Shown here: piece after piece, positions 10,435 to 19,915 of the stretch
Numbering within the stretch: position 1 is the first letter of the stretch
How the letters are laid out: the number at the start of each line of letters is the position of its first letter
DNA from: Geodermatophilus bullaregiensis
Lineage (GTDB): Bacteria > Actinomycetota > Actinomycetes > Mycobacteriales > Geodermatophilaceae
Direction: 5' to 3'
Assembly (NCBI RefSeq): GCF_016907675.1
Contig: NZ_JAFBCJ010000001.1
Coordinates: forward strand, 1,984,001 to 2,048,000
Length of the DNA stretch: 64,000 bases
Notes under the pieces: generated by a model
Databases searched by the model: none
The model's input: the letters and a program-made list of their open reading frames with translations, nothing else
What the model was told of the DNA's origin: nothing
Position numbers and translations under genes: made by a program

Positions 10435-11493
10435 CTAGCTGGTGCGGGTCACCACGTAGTCGCACAGCGCCGAGAGGGCGTCGCGGACCTCGCCGGCGGG
10501 GACCTCCGAGAGGGACGCCTGGGCGCGGTCGGCGTAGTCGCGCAGCACCTCGGTGGCGCGGGCCAGCGCGGCCGACCCGCGCAGCAGCGTCAGGGCCTCG
10601 GCGTGCTCGGCGTCGTCGGACAGCGGGCGGGCGACCAGCTCGCGCAGCCGGGCCTCGGCGGGCTCGTCGCCGGCCAGGGCGATGAGCGCCGGCAGGGTGG
10701 CGATGCCCTCGCGCAGGTCGGTGCCCGGCGACTTCCCGGAGGCACCGTCCTCGCTGACGATGTCGAGCAGGTCGTCGGAGAGCTGGAAGGCCACGCCGAC
10801 CAGCTCGCCGAAGCGGGTGAGCGCCTCGACGAGCACGGGGTCGACGCCGGCGAAGGAGGCGCCGAAACGGGCCGAGGTGGCCACCAGGGAGCCGGTCTTG
10901 TCGGCGAGCACCTCGAGGTAGTGCGCCACCCGGTCCTCGCCGGGGCGCGCGCCCACGGTCTCCCGGATCTGCCCGGTCACCAGGCGCTCGAACGTGCGCG
11001 CCTGGATGCGCACCGCCTCGGGCCCGAGGTCGGCGAGGATGTCGGAGGCGCGGGCGAAGAGGAAGTCGCCGGTCAGGATGGCGACGCTGTTGGTCCAGCG
11101 GCTGTTGGCACTGGGTGCTCCGCGGCGCACCGCGGCCTCGTCCATGACGTCGTCGTGGTACAGCGTCGCCAGGTGCGTGAGCTCGCAGACGACGGCCGCC
11201 CGCGCGACGTCGGGGGCCTGCGCGTCGCCGAGCTGCGCGGCCAGCAGCGTCAGCATGGGCCGGAACCGCTTGCCGCCGGCGGCCATGAGGTGCCCGGCCG
11301 CCTCGGAGACGAACGAGTGCTCGCTGGCCACGGCGGTGGTCAGCGCCGCCTCCACCCGGCCCAGGCCGTCGGTGAGCGAGGTCCCGAGCGGCCCGTCGGG
11401 CAGCCAGGCGCCCACGGTGGAGGCGGGGGTGGAGATGCGGTGCCAGACCTCGGCCGGGGCGATCCCGTCGACGGCGGCACGGGGTCCGGTCAT
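10435..11493 (-). CDS. grcC: Long-chain polyprenyl diphosphate synthase
   Basis: 352-residue trans-isoprenyl diphosphate synthase. The first aspartate-rich motif is LYHDDVMDEA (DDxxD at 114-118) and the second is QLSDDLLDIV; GGKRFRPML binds the allylic pyrophosphate. Small residues upstream of the first motif fit a long-chain (hepta- to nonaprenyl) product, as needed for menaquinone tails. The ATG at 11493 overlaps the nuoN stop (TGATG), so it is coupled to the complex I operon. M. tuberculosis GrcC1 (Rv0562), beside Rv0561c, is the likely equivalent. Product chain length is inferred. Confidence 0.92.
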   Translation of the reverse strand: MTGPRAAVDGIAPAEVWHRISTPASTVGAWLPDGPLGTSLTDGLGRVEAALTTAVASEHSFVSEAAGHLMAAGGKRFRPMLTLLAAQLGDAQAPDVARAAVVCELTHLATLYHDDVMDEAAVRRGAPSANSRWTNSVAILTGDFLFARASDILADLGPEAVRIQARTFERLVTGQIRETVGARPGEDRVAHYLEVLADKTGSLVATSARFGASFAGVDPVLVEALTRFGELVGVAFQLSDDLLDIVSEDGASGKSPGTDLREGIATLPALIALAGDEPAEARLRELVARPLSDDAEHAEALTLLRGSAALARATEVLRDYADRAQASLSEVPAGEVRDALSALCDYVVTRTS

Positions 11494-13037
11494 CAACCGA
11501 CGAAGATAGCCGCCTGGTCCGCCAGACCGAGCACCGACCCGGGGACGATCCCGAGGACCAGCGTGGCCGCCGCCGTCACCGCGAGCACGACGGTCGTGGG
11601 CAGACCGGGCACGCCGACGGTGGGTCCGTCGGCCGCGGGCTCGGAGAAGTACATGAGCACGATGACCCGCAGGTAGAAGAACGCGGCCACCGCACTGGCC
11701 AGCAGGGCGACCACCGCCAGCGGCCAGGCGCCGTCCTCGATCGCGGCCCGGAAGACGGCGAACTTGCCGGTGAAGCCGCTGGTGAGCGGGATCCCGGCCA
11801 GGGCGAGCAGGAACAGGCTCATCACCGCGGCGGTCAGCGGCGAGCGCTGGGCCAGACCCGCCCACTGCGACAGGTGGGTGGCCTCGCCGTCGCCACTGCG
11901 CACCAGGGTGAGGACGGCGAACGCGCCCAGCGTGGTCAGGCCGTAGGCGAGCAGGTAGAACATCGTCGCCGACAGCCCGGAGCCCGCGGCGTCCCCGGCG
12001 ACGGAGAACCCGAGGACCCCGGTGAGCAGGAAGCCGGCGTGCGCCACCGACGAGTAGGCCAGCATCCGCTTGAGGTCGGTCTGGGTGAGCCCGAGGACGG
12101 CGCCCACCACCATCGACACGATCGCCACGCCGTAGACCAGCGGCCGCCAGGTCCACTCGTCGGTGCCGAAGGCGACGTAGAGCAGCCGCAGGACGGCACC
12201 GAAGGCGGCGACCTTGGTGCAGGCGGCCATGAAGGCGGTCACCGGGGTGGGTGCGCCCTGGTACACGTCGGGCGTCCAGGTGTGGAACGGCGCCACGCTG
12301 GCCTTGAACAGCAGGCCGACGACGAGCAGCGCCAGCCCGAGGACCAGGAGGACGTCGCCTCCGCCGGTGCCCACGGCCTCGCGGACGTCGGCCAGCCGCA
12401 CGCTGCCGGTGGCGCCGTAGACCAGCGCCAGGCCGTAGAGGAAGAACGCCGAGGCGAACGACCCGAGCAGGAAGTACTTGACCGCCGCCTCCTGCGAGAG
12501 CAGCCGGCGCCGGCGGGCCAGGCCGCTGATCAGGTACAGCGGCAGGCTGAGCACCTCGAGGGCGACGAACATGACCAGCAGGTCGTTGGCCGTGACGAAG
12601 AGCATCATGCCGCCGATGGCGAAGACCGCCAGCGGGTAGACCTCGGTCTGCACCCGCTGGACGGTGAGCAGCTCGCGGTCGCGGACGCTGCCGGCCGGCA
12701 CGGCCGCGGAGACGACGAACGCCGAGCGGGCCGGGTCGAGGTTGCGCTCGGCGAACAGCAGGACCGACAGCGCGCCCAGGCCGGCGATGGTGGCCTGGAG
12801 GAACAGCCCGGCACCGTCGACGGCCAGCGCCCCACCCGCGGTGACCTCGCGGGTGCCGGCCAGCAGCAGCGTGCTGACCAGCGCCCCGACGGTGCCGACG
12901 AGGGCGATGGCGACCTGGACCGCGTGCCGGTCGCGGGGGCCGAACGCCTCCACCAGCACTCCGGTGCAGGCGGCACCGAAGACGAACAGCAGCGGTGCGA
13001 GCGCGGCCAGCGAGAGGTCGGGGGCCTCGATCGGCAT
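11493..13037 (-). CDS. nuoN: NADH-quinone oxidoreductase subunit N
   Basis: 514-residue antiporter-like subunit of the complex I proton-pumping arm, with about 14 hydrophobic helices. Characteristic stretches are AVKYFLLGSFASAFFLYGLALVYGATGS, FKASVAPFHTWTPDVYQGAP (with the pump Lys) and DLKRMLAYSSVAHAGF. The ATG at 13037 overlaps the nuoM stop (TGATG), and the gene's own stop overlaps the polyprenyl synthase start in the same way. Length is typical for actinobacteria. Confidence 0.96.
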   Translation of the reverse strand: MPIEAPDLSLAALAPLLFVFGAACTGVLVEAFGPRDRHAVQVAIALVGTVGALVSTLLLAGTREVTAGGALAVDGAGLFLQATIAGLGALSVLLFAERNLDPARSAFVVSAAVPAGSVRDRELLTVQRVQTEVYPLAVFAIGGMMLFVTANDLLVMFVALEVLSLPLYLISGLARRRRLLSQEAAVKYFLLGSFASAFFLYGLALVYGATGSVRLADVREAVGTGGGDVLLVLGLALLVVGLLFKASVAPFHTWTPDVYQGAPTPVTAFMAACTKVAAFGAVLRLLYVAFGTDEWTWRPLVYGVAIVSMVVGAVLGLTQTDLKRMLAYSSVAHAGFLLTGVLGFSVAGDAAGSGLSATMFYLLAYGLTTLGAFAVLTLVRSGDGEATHLSQWAGLAQRSPLTAAVMSLFLLALAGIPLTSGFTGKFAVFRAAIEDGAWPLAVVALLASAVAAFFYLRVIVLMYFSEPAADGPTVGVPGLPTTVVLAVTAAATLVLGIVPGSVLGLADQAAIFVG

Positions 13038-14680
13038 CAGTCGGTCCCCTCGGGAGAGGTGGCGGGGGTGGTGCCGGCCGGGTCGGCGCCGACGTCGCTC
13101 ATGGTGGCGGCGACGGCCGGCTCGATCAGCCGGATCAGCGGCTGCGGGTGGACGCCGAGCACGAGGATCAGCGCCACCAGCGGGGCGACGACGGCGACCT
13201 CCCGGCGGGACAGGTCGCGCACCCGCAGGACCGCGCGGGCGGGCGCGGGGGCGGTGAGGGTGGCCGTGGCGGTGGCGGTCGCGGCGGACGCGCCGTGGCC
13301 GCCGCCCGCGGGCGTCCCGGTGTCGTCCCCGGTCTCGGCCAGCACCCCGCGCGGCGGGCCGTGCATCGTCCGTTGGTAGAGCAGCAGCACGTACAGCGCG
13401 GCCAGGACGATGCCGACGGTGGCCAGCACCGTGAACACCGGCCGCGTCGGCAACGACCCGATGAGCACGAGGAACTCGCTGACGAAGCTGTTGGTGCCCG
13501 GCAGCGCCAGCGAGGCCAGCCCCGCGACGAGGAAGACGCCGGCCAGCTTGGGTGCGGCGCTGGCCACACCGCCGTAGTCGCCGACCAGCCGCGAGCCGCC
13601 GCGGGCGATGAGCATGCCGACGACGAGGAACAGCAGGCCGGTCGCGATGCCGTGGTTGACCATGTAGAGCACCGCGCCGGTGCCGGCCTCGGTGGTGAAG
13701 GCGAAGATCCCCAGCGCGATGAAGCCGAAGTGGGCGATCGAGGTGTAGCTGACCAGCCGCTTCATGTCGCTCTGCCCCATCGCCAGCAGCGCCGCGTAGA
13801 GCACCCCGGCGACGGCGAGCGCCAGCACGTACGGCGCGAACTCGCGGGAGGCGTCGGGGAACAGCGGCAGGCAGTAGCGCAGGAAGCCGAAGGTGCCCAC
13901 CTTGTCGAGGACGCCGACGAGGAGCACCGAGCCGCCGATCGGCGCCTCGGCACCGGCGTCGGGCAGCCAGGTGTGGAACGGCACGAGCGGTGCCTTGATG
14001 GCGAAGGCCAGGAAGAAGCCGAGGAACAGCAGCCGCTGCACGCCCGGGTCGATGTCGATGTCGCGCAGCGCCTCGAAGGCGAAGGTGCCCTCCCCTGCCG
14101 ACTCGCTGACCACGTACAGCCCGATCACGGCGGCGAGCATGATCAACCCGCCGACCAGGCTGTAGAGGAAGAACTTCACCGCGGCGTACTGCCGGCGCGG
14201 GCCGCCGAAGCTGCCCACGATGAAGTACATCGGGACGAGCATCGCCTCGAAGAAGACGTAGAAGAGGAAGACGTCGGTGGCGGCGAAGACGCCGACCATG
14301 CACGCCTCGAGCAGCAGCAGCCAGGCCCAGAAGGCGCGCATCGAGCGGCGCCCGGGGGGGACGTCGCGCCAGGAGGCGAGCACCACGACGGGGACGAGCA
14401 CCCCGACCAGCAGCAGCATCACCAGGGCGATGCCGTCGACGCCGAGGGCGAAGTCGACGCCGAAGCCGGGGATCCACGGCGTCGAGGTGGTCAGCTGGAA
14501 CCGCTCGCCGCCGGGGTCGAAGGCGACCGTGGCCAGCACGGCCAGCAGCAGCACCACCAGGCTCACGCCCAGGGTGACCTGGCGGGCCAGGGCCGGGTTC
14601 GCGCGGGGCAGCGCCGCGACGCCGGCGGCGCCCACCGCGGGCACCACCAGCATCGCGAGCAGGAGCAGGGAGTCGCTCAC
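13037..14680 (-). CDS. nuoM: NADH-quinone oxidoreductase subunit M
   Basis: 547-residue antiporter-like membrane subunit. Family signatures include FYVFFEAMLVPMYFIVGSFGG (helix 5 with the essential Glu), AVKFFLYSLVGG, IKAPLVPFHTWLPDAGAEAP and DMKRLVSYTSIAHFGF. A low-complexity Ala/Thr loop, ASAATATATATLTAPAPA, lies in the C-terminal quarter and looks like a lineage insertion. It starts at GTG 14680, 49 bp after nuoL, and ends overlapping nuoN. Confidence 0.96.
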   Translation of the reverse strand: MSDSLLLLAMLVVPAVGAAGVAALPRANPALARQVTLGVSLVVLLLAVLATVAFDPGGERFQLTTSTPWIPGFGVDFALGVDGIALVMLLLVGVLVPVVVLASWRDVPPGRRSMRAFWAWLLLLEACMVGVFAATDVFLFYVFFEAMLVPMYFIVGSFGGPRRQYAAVKFFLYSLVGGLIMLAAVIGLYVVSESAGEGTFAFEALRDIDIDPGVQRLLFLGFFLAFAIKAPLVPFHTWLPDAGAEAPIGGSVLLVGVLDKVGTFGFLRYCLPLFPDASREFAPYVLALAVAGVLYAALLAMGQSDMKRLVSYTSIAHFGFIALGIFAFTTEAGTGAVLYMVNHGIATGLLFLVVGMLIARGGSRLVGDYGGVASAAPKLAGVFLVAGLASLALPGTNSFVSEFLVLIGSLPTRPVFTVLATVGIVLAALYVLLLYQRTMHGPPRGVLAETGDDTGTPAGGGHGASAATATATATLTAPAPARAVLRVRDLSRREVAVVAPLVALILVLGVHPQPLIRLIEPAVAATMSDVGADPAGTTPATSPEGTD

Positions 14681-14729
14681 GCCACGGTCCTCATGTCGTC
14701 GTCCTCTCCCCTTCGCTGGTCAGGCTGCT

Positions 14730-16634
14730 TCACCCGGCCGTCACCGCCAGCAGCGCCCCGGCCACGACGACCGCGCCGCCGAGCATCCCGAGTGCGTAGG
14801 ACCGGACGAAGCCGGTCTGCGCGCGGCCCAGCCGCGACGACGAGCCGCCGAGGGTGGCGGCCAGGCCGTTGACCGCGCCGTCGACCCCGCGGTTGTCCAC
14901 CCACACCAGCGCGCGGGTCAGCCACTGGCCGGGGCGCATGAACAGCGACTCGTTGACCGTGTCGGCGTAGAGGGCCTTCCGGGCGGCACGGGTGACCGGG
15001 GAGACGCGCGAGGGCGCGACCACCGGGATCTCGCGGCGGCCGACGAACAGCCACGCGGCGAGGACGCCGACCAGCATCACCGCCGTCACCACGATCCCGA
15101 CGACGGCCGGCGCGACCACGTGCGCGGCCTCCTCCGGGGCGCCGAAGACCGGGGCCAGCCACTCGTCGAGCGGGAAGACGTTGACCAGCAGGAAGCCCGC
15201 GGCCACCGAGCCGATCGACAGCACGACCATCGGCGCGGTCATCACCGACGGCGACTCGTGCGGGTGCACGCCGTCGGTCCACCGCGGCCGGCCGAGGAAG
15301 GTCATGAGCATCAGCCGGGTCATGTAGAAGGCGGTCAGCCCGGCGCCGACGACCGCGACCGCGCCCAGCAGCCAGCCCGACGTCCCGCCGCGGTCCAACG
15401 CCGCCTCGATGATCGCGTCCTTGGTCCAGTAGCCGGACAGGAACGGGAAGCCGATGAGCGCGAGGTAGCCCAGCCCGAAGGTCACGAAGGTGACCGGCAG
15501 CGTGCGCGCCAGCCCGCCGAAGCGGCGCATGTCCACCTGGTCGTCCATCGCGTGCATCACGGACCCGGCGCCGAGGAACAGCCCGGCCTTGAAGAAGCCG
15601 TGGGTGAGCAGGTGGGCGATGCCGGCGGCGTAGCCGACCGGGCCGAGGCCCACGGCCAGGAACATGTAGCCGATCTGGCTGACCGTGGAGTACGCCAGCA
15701 CCTTCTTGATGTCGTCGTACGCGCAGCCGGCGATCGCGCCGATGAGCAGCGTGACCGCGCCGACGGCGAGGACGACGGAGCGTGCGGTCGGGGTCAGGTC
15801 GTAGATCGGCGCGGACCGCGCGATGAGGTAGACCCCCGCGGTCACCATGGTGGCGGCGTGGATGAGCGCCGAGACCGGCGTCGGGCCCTCCATGGCGTCG
15901 GGCAGCCAGGCCTGCAGCGGGAACTGGCCGGACTTGCCGCACGCCCCGAGCAGCAGGAGCAGGCCGATCGCGGTGACCGTGCCGCCGGCCAGCGCGCCGA
16001 CCCCGCCGAAGACGCCCTCGTAGCTGACCGTGCCGAGCTGGGCGAACATCACGAAGATCGCCAGTGCCAGGCCGACGTCGCCGACCCGGTTCATGATGAA
16101 CGCCTTCTTGGCGGCGGTCGCCGCTGCCGGGCGCTCGTGCCAGAAGGCGATGAGCAGGTAGGAGGCCAGGCCCACGCCCTCCCACCCGACGTAGAGGGCC
16201 ACGTAGTTGTCGCCGAGGACCAGCAGCAGCATCGCCGCGACGAACAGGTTGAGGTAGGCGAAGAACCGGCGCCGGCGCGGATCGTGCGCCATGTAGCCGA
16301 TCGAGTAGACGTGGATCAGCGCGCCCACGCCGGTGATCAGCAGCACGAACGTCGCCGACAGCGGGTCGACCAGCAGGCCGGCCTGCACGTCGAGCGAGCC
16401 GGCGGAGACGAAGGTGAACAGGTCGACGTCGACCGAGCGGGAGCCGGTGCCGGCCAGCTGCACGGTGCACAGCAGCCCGACGACGAAGGCGGCGACGACG
16501 GTCGCCGTCCCCAGCAGGTGGCCCCAGCGGTCGGTGCGCCGGCCGCCCAGCAGCAGGACGGCGGCGCCGGCCAGCGGCAGCGCGACGACCAGCCAGGCGG
16601 AGCTGAGCAGCCCCTCGGCCGCGACGGTGTCCAT
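14730..16634 (-). CDS. nuoL: NADH-quinone oxidoreductase subunit L
   Basis: 634-residue largest antiporter-like subunit, with the long lateral helix at its C-terminus that braces NuoM and NuoN. Signatures are [20 protein letters not shown] (the conserved Glu), [35 protein letters not shown] and [18 protein letters not shown]. The ATG at 16634 has a GGGAG about 9 nt upstream, and the gene begins 15 nt after the nuoK stop. Confidence 0.96.
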   Translation of the reverse strand: MDTVAAEGLLSSAWLVVALPLAGAAVLLLGGRRTDRWGHLLGTATVVAAFVVGLLCTVQLAGTGSRSVDVDLFTFVSAGSLDVQAGLLVDPLSATFVLLITGVGALIHVYSIGYMAHDPRRRRFFAYLNLFVAAMLLLVLGDNYVALYVGWEGVGLASYLLIAFWHERPAAATAAKKAFIMNRVGDVGLALAIFVMFAQLGTVSYEGVFGGVGALAGGTVTAIGLLLLLGACGKSGQFPLQAWLPDAMEGPTPVSALIHAATMVTAGVYLIARSAPIYDLTPTARSVVLAVGAVTLLIGAIAGCAYDDIKKVLAYSTVSQIGYMFLAVGLGPVGYAAGIAHLLTHGFFKAGLFLGAGSVMHAMDDQVDMRRFGGLARTLPVTFVTFGLGYLALIGFPFLSGYWTKDAIIEAALDRGGTSGWLLGAVAVVGAGLTAFYMTRLMLMTFLGRPRWTDGVHPHESPSVMTAPMVVLSIGSVAAGFLLVNVFPLDEWLAPVFGAPEEAAHVVAPAVVGIVVTAVMLVGVLAAWLFVGRREIPVVAPSRVSPVTRAARKALYADTVNESLFMRPGQWLTRALVWVDNRGVDGAVNGLAATLGGSSSRLGRAQTGFVRSYALGMLGGAVVVAGALLAVTAG

Positions 16635-16649
16635 GGTCCCCGGCTCCCG

Positions 16650-16949
16650 TCAGTACTTGAGCAGGTTGGCGTCGTCGACCGACGCCGACCGGCGGGTCCG
16701 GTAGATCGACATGATGATGGCGAGGCCGATCACGACCTCGGCGGCGGCCACGACCATCACGAAGAAGGCCATGATCTGGCCGTCGACGGTGCCGGTGGCC
16801 CGGGCGAAGGTGACCAGCGTCAGGTTCACCGAGTTGAGCATCAGCTCGATGCACATGAACACGACGATCGCGTTGCGCCGGACCAGCACCCCGACCGCGC
16901 CGATGGTGAACAGGATCGCGGCCAGCACCAGGTAGTACGTCAGCGTCAC
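16650..16949 (-). CDS. nuoK: NADH-quinone oxidoreductase subunit K
   Basis: 99-residue three-helix membrane subunit of standard length. Conserved acidic residues appear in [16 protein letters not shown] and [18 protein letters not shown], the intramembrane glutamates needed for proton transfer. The GTG start at 16949 overlaps the nuoJ stop as GTGA, which fixes the start. Confidence 0.96.
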   Translation of the reverse strand: MTLTYYLVLAAILFTIGAVGVLVRRNAIVVFMCIELMLNSVNLTLVTFARATGTVDGQIMAFFVMVVAAAEVVIGLAIIMSIYRTRRSASVDDANLLKY

Positions 16950-17773
16950 CGGTGACCGTCCTCCACGCCGCCCGTGGTGCCGAGCGCCGCGTCGGGGCTG
17001 CCGAGCTGGGCCCGGCCGGTCGGACGCGGCATCTGGTCGACCTCCTGCGCCTCGCTGCCGGTGGCCACGGTCTCCTCCGACGGGCGGCCGTCGGGCAGCA
17101 GCGCGGGGGCGGCGACGGAGTTGGCGCGGGCGTACACGCCGGGGCCCGGGAACGTCTGCGGCCGGTCGGTGAGGAAGCGCGCCCGGGACAGCTCCTTCTG
17201 GGTGCGGCGGGTGCCGGGCTCGCGCTCGATGTGGGCGAGCACCATCGCGCCGACGGCCGCGGTGATCAGCAGCGCGCTGGTCACCTCGAAGGCCAGCAGG
17301 TAGCGGGTGAACAGCACCTCGGCGATCGCCTCGATGTTGCCCTGCTCGCCCTGCGCGCCGCTCAGTCCGGTGGCCACCGTGTCCTGGGTGGCGCGGGCGA
17401 TGCCGGCGCCGACCAGGCCGGCGAAGCCCACCCCGAGCACGATCGCCGCCACCCGCTGGCCGCGCAGGGTCTCCACCACCGAGTCGGAGGAGTCGCGGCC
17501 GACCAGCATGAGGACGAAGAGGAACAGGATCATGATCGCACCGGTGTAGACGATGATCTGCACCGCCCCGAGGAACGGCGCCTCCTGCACGACGTAGAAC
17601 ACGCCGAGCGCGAGCATCGTGTTGACCAGCCACAGCGCCGAGTGGACGGCGTTGCGGCTGAACACCATCCCCAGCGCCCCGGCCAGCGCGATCGGCCCGA
17701 GGACCCAGAAGACGACGGCCTCCCCGGTGCCCAGCTGCACCGAGGTGTCGGCGGCCGCGGCCAGCGCGCTCAT
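16946..17773 (-). CDS. nuoJ: NADH-quinone oxidoreductase subunit J with long C-terminal tail
   Basis: 275-residue membrane subunit with five hydrophobic segments; the signature [23 protein letters not shown] covers the third helix and its pi-bulge region. After the last helix and [15 protein letters not shown] comes roughly a 90-residue hydrophilic tail rich in Pro, Gly and Ala, longer than in E. coli NuoJ (184 residues). Tails like this occur in other actinobacteria; function unknown. The ATG at 17773 overlaps the nuoI stop as ATGA. Confidence 0.94.
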   Translation of the reverse strand: MSALAAAADTSVQLGTGEAVVFWVLGPIALAGALGMVFSRNAVHSALWLVNTMLALGVFYVVQEAPFLGAVQIIVYTGAIMILFLFVLMLVGRDSSDSVVETLRGQRVAAIVLGVGFAGLVGAGIARATQDTVATGLSGAQGEQGNIEAIAEVLFTRYLLAFEVTSALLITAAVGAMVLAHIEREPGTRRTQKELSRARFLTDRPQTFPGPGVYARANSVAAPALLPDGRPSEETVATGSEAQEVDQMPRPTGRAQLGSPDAALGTTGGVEDGHR

Positions 17774-18420
17774 GCCCGCTCCACCGTGACGGGCTCCGCC
17801 GCGGAGCCCTGCTGCGGCTCGCGCACGTAGTAGTCCTTCTCGTCGTCGCCCAGCCGCATCGCGTGCGGCGGGGCCTCCATCCCGGGCAGGAGCGGCGCCA
17901 TGAGCTGCTCCTTGGTGTAGATCAGGTCCTGGCGGTTGTCGTCGGCCAGCTCGAAGTCGTTGCTCATCGTCAGCGAGCGGGTCGGGCAGGCCTCGATGCA
18001 CAGCCCGCAGAAGATGCAGCGCAGGTAGTTGATCTGGTAGACGCGCCCGTAGCGCTCCCCCGGCGAGTAGCGCTCGTCCTCGGTGTTGTCGCCGCCCTCG
18101 ACGTAGATCGCGTCGGCCGGGCAGGCCCAGGCGCACAGCTCGCAGCCGACGCACTTCTCCAGCCCGTCGGGGTGCCGGTTGAGCACGTGCCGGCCGTGGT
18201 AGCGCGGCTTGGTCACCTTCGGCGTCTCGGGGTACTGCTCGGTGGTCACCTTCTTGAACATCTGGCCGAAGGTGACGCCGAAGCCCTGGCCGGGCGCCGG
18301 GAGCAGGCTGCGGCGGGCCGGCGGGGCGGCGACGTCACCGCCGGCCCGCTCCACCGCACCCCTCGACGCCTGCGCGAGGCCCTTCTCCTGGCCGGTCGTC
18401 GTCGGGTCCTGCTCAGCCAT
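17770..18420 (-). CDS. nuoI: NADH-quinone oxidoreductase subunit I (2x[4Fe-4S])
   Basis: 216-residue peripheral-arm ferredoxin-like subunit passing electrons toward NuoB. Two complete 4Fe-4S motifs are visible: [12 protein letters not shown] and [12 protein letters not shown]. About 45 extra N-terminal residues, before [21 protein letters not shown], make it longer than enterobacterial NuoI. The ATG at 18420 overlaps the nuoH end by 8 bp. Confidence 0.96.
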   Translation of the reverse strand: MAEQDPTTTGQEKGLAQASRGAVERAGGDVAAPPARRSLLPAPGQGFGVTFGQMFKKVTTEQYPETPKVTKPRYHGRHVLNRHPDGLEKCVGCELCAWACPADAIYVEGGDNTEDERYSPGERYGRVYQINYLRCIFCGLCIEACPTRSLTMSNDFELADDNRQDLIYTKEQLMAPLLPGMEAPPHAMRLGDDEKDYYVREPQQGSAAEPVTVERA

Positions 18421-19915
18421 CGGGGTCCTCCTGTGCGCGGGTGGCGGTGCTGCCGCGGCGGCCGCTGCTGACGACCCCGCTCCCGTCGGGCCGGCCGGCC
18501 GGGGCGCCGACCGGCTCGGCGCGGCGCAGCCGGGGTGAGGGAGGCACGGTCAGGTCCATGGGCGGCACCGGGAAGCCGCCCTCGGCGCGCGACGGGCCGG
18601 TGCCCTGCGCGGGCCGGCGCCGCGGTCCGGCCGGCGGCAGGACCTCCGCGTCCGGCTCGGTCGCCCGGACCGCCCCGGCCGCGGCCTGCTCGGCCATGAT
18701 CCGGGTGTCGCGGTTGCTCATCCGGCTGGCGATCGCGAGGCCGGCGAGCACCAGCAGCGCGATCGGCACGCCGACGAACAGCGCCACCTGCCCGGTGGAC
18801 AGGTCCGCCTCGCGGGAGACGGTGCGCATCGTGGCGACGACGACGATCCAGACCAGCGCCGTCGGGACGAGCACCTTCCACCCGAAGCGCATGAACTGGT
18901 CGTAGCGCAGCCGGGGCAGCGTGCCGCGCAGCCAGATGAAGACGAACAGCGCGGCGGTGACCTTGAGGAAGAACCACAGCAGCGGCCACCAGCCGGAGTT
19001 GGCGCCGTCCCAGATCGACAGCGGCCACGGAGCCCGCCAGCCGCCGAGGAACAGCGTCGCGGCCAGGGCCGAGACGGTGACCATGTTGATGTACTCGGCG
19101 AGGAAGAACAGCGCGAACTTCAGCGACGAGTACTCGGTGTGGAAGCCGCCGACCAGCTCGCTCTCGGCCTCCGGCAGGTCGAAGGGCGCGCGGTTGGTCT
19201 CACCGACGACGGCGATCACGTAGATGACGAAGCTGACCGGCAGCAGGACGGCGAACCAGCTCGGCCCGGTGAAGTCCAGGCCGAAGAAGGACACCTGGTT
19301 GCCGTCGGCCTGGGCCGCGACGATCTCCGACGTCGACATCGAGCCGGCGTAGAGGAACACCGCGACGATCGACAGCCCCATCGCGATCTCGTAGCTGACC
19401 ATCTGCGCCGCGCTGCGCAGGGAGCCCAGCAGCGGGTAGGTCGAGCCGGAGGCCCAGCCGCCCAGCACGATGCCGTAGATCCCCATCGCCGAGCAGGCCA
19501 GCACGATGAGGACACCGATGGGGGCGTCGGTCAGCTGCAGCGGGGTGCGCTGGCCGAAGATGCTGACCATCGGGCCCAGCGGGATGACCGAGAAGGCCAG
19601 GAACGCCGGGACGGTGGCCAGGACCGGGGCCAGGAAGTAGACCGGCCGGTCCGCCAGCGCCGGCATGATGTCTTCCTTGAAGGCCAGCTTGAGCCCGTCG
19701 GCCAGGCTCTGCAGCGACCCGCGCGGGCCGACCCGGTTGGGGCCGGAGCGCTGCTGCATGCGGGCGACGACCTTGCGCTCGAAGACGATCGCGAACAGCG
19801 TCATCAGCACGAGGACCGCGAAGACGCCGACGATCTTGAGGAGCACGATCCACCAGACGTCGCGCCCGAAGTCCTCGAGCGTCGGCTGGTCGGCGGCGAC
19901 GGCGAGCAGGGTCAC
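18413..19915 (-). CDS. nuoH: NADH-quinone oxidoreductase subunit H with C-terminal extension
   Basis: 500-residue subunit forming part of the quinone site at the membrane/peripheral arm junction. Signatures are [54 protein letters not shown] and [20 protein letters not shown]. The core ends near residue 405; the remaining 90 or so residues are Arg/Pro/Gly-rich and look disordered. The GTG at 19915 overlaps the nuoG stop (GTGA). Such a tail on NuoH is known in actinobacteria, but its sequence is poorly conserved. Confidence 0.95.
   Translation of the reverse strand: MTLLAVAADQPTLEDFGRDVWWIVLLKIVGVFAVLVLMTLFAIVFERKVVARMQQRSGPNRVGPRGSLQSLADGLKLAFKEDIMPALADRPVYFLAPVLATVPAFLAFSVIPLGPMVSIFGQRTPLQLTDAPIGVLIVLACSAMGIYGIVLGGWASGSTYPLLGSLRSAAQMVSYEIAMGLSIVAVFLYAGSMSTSEIVAAQADGNQVSFFGLDFTGPSWFAVLLPVSFVIYVIAVVGETNRAPFDLPEAESELVGGFHTEYSSLKFALFFLAEYINMVTVSALAATLFLGGWRAPWPLSIWDGANSGWWPLLWFFLKVTAALFVFIWLRGTLPRLRYDQFMRFGWKVLVPTALVWIVVVATMRTVSREADLSTGQVALFVGVPIALLVLAGLAIASRMSNRDTRIMAEQAAAGAVRATEPDAEVLPPAGPRRRPAQGTGPSRAEGGFPVPPMDLTVPPSPRLRRAEPVGAPAGRPDGSGVVSSGRRGSTATRAQEDPDG

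Noticed and set aside
12995-14872. Low-complexity Gln/Asp/His-rich 625-codon + strand frame as a repeat protein
   Set aside because: It is the reverse complement of nuoM/nuoN hydrophobic codons, which always yields such composition.
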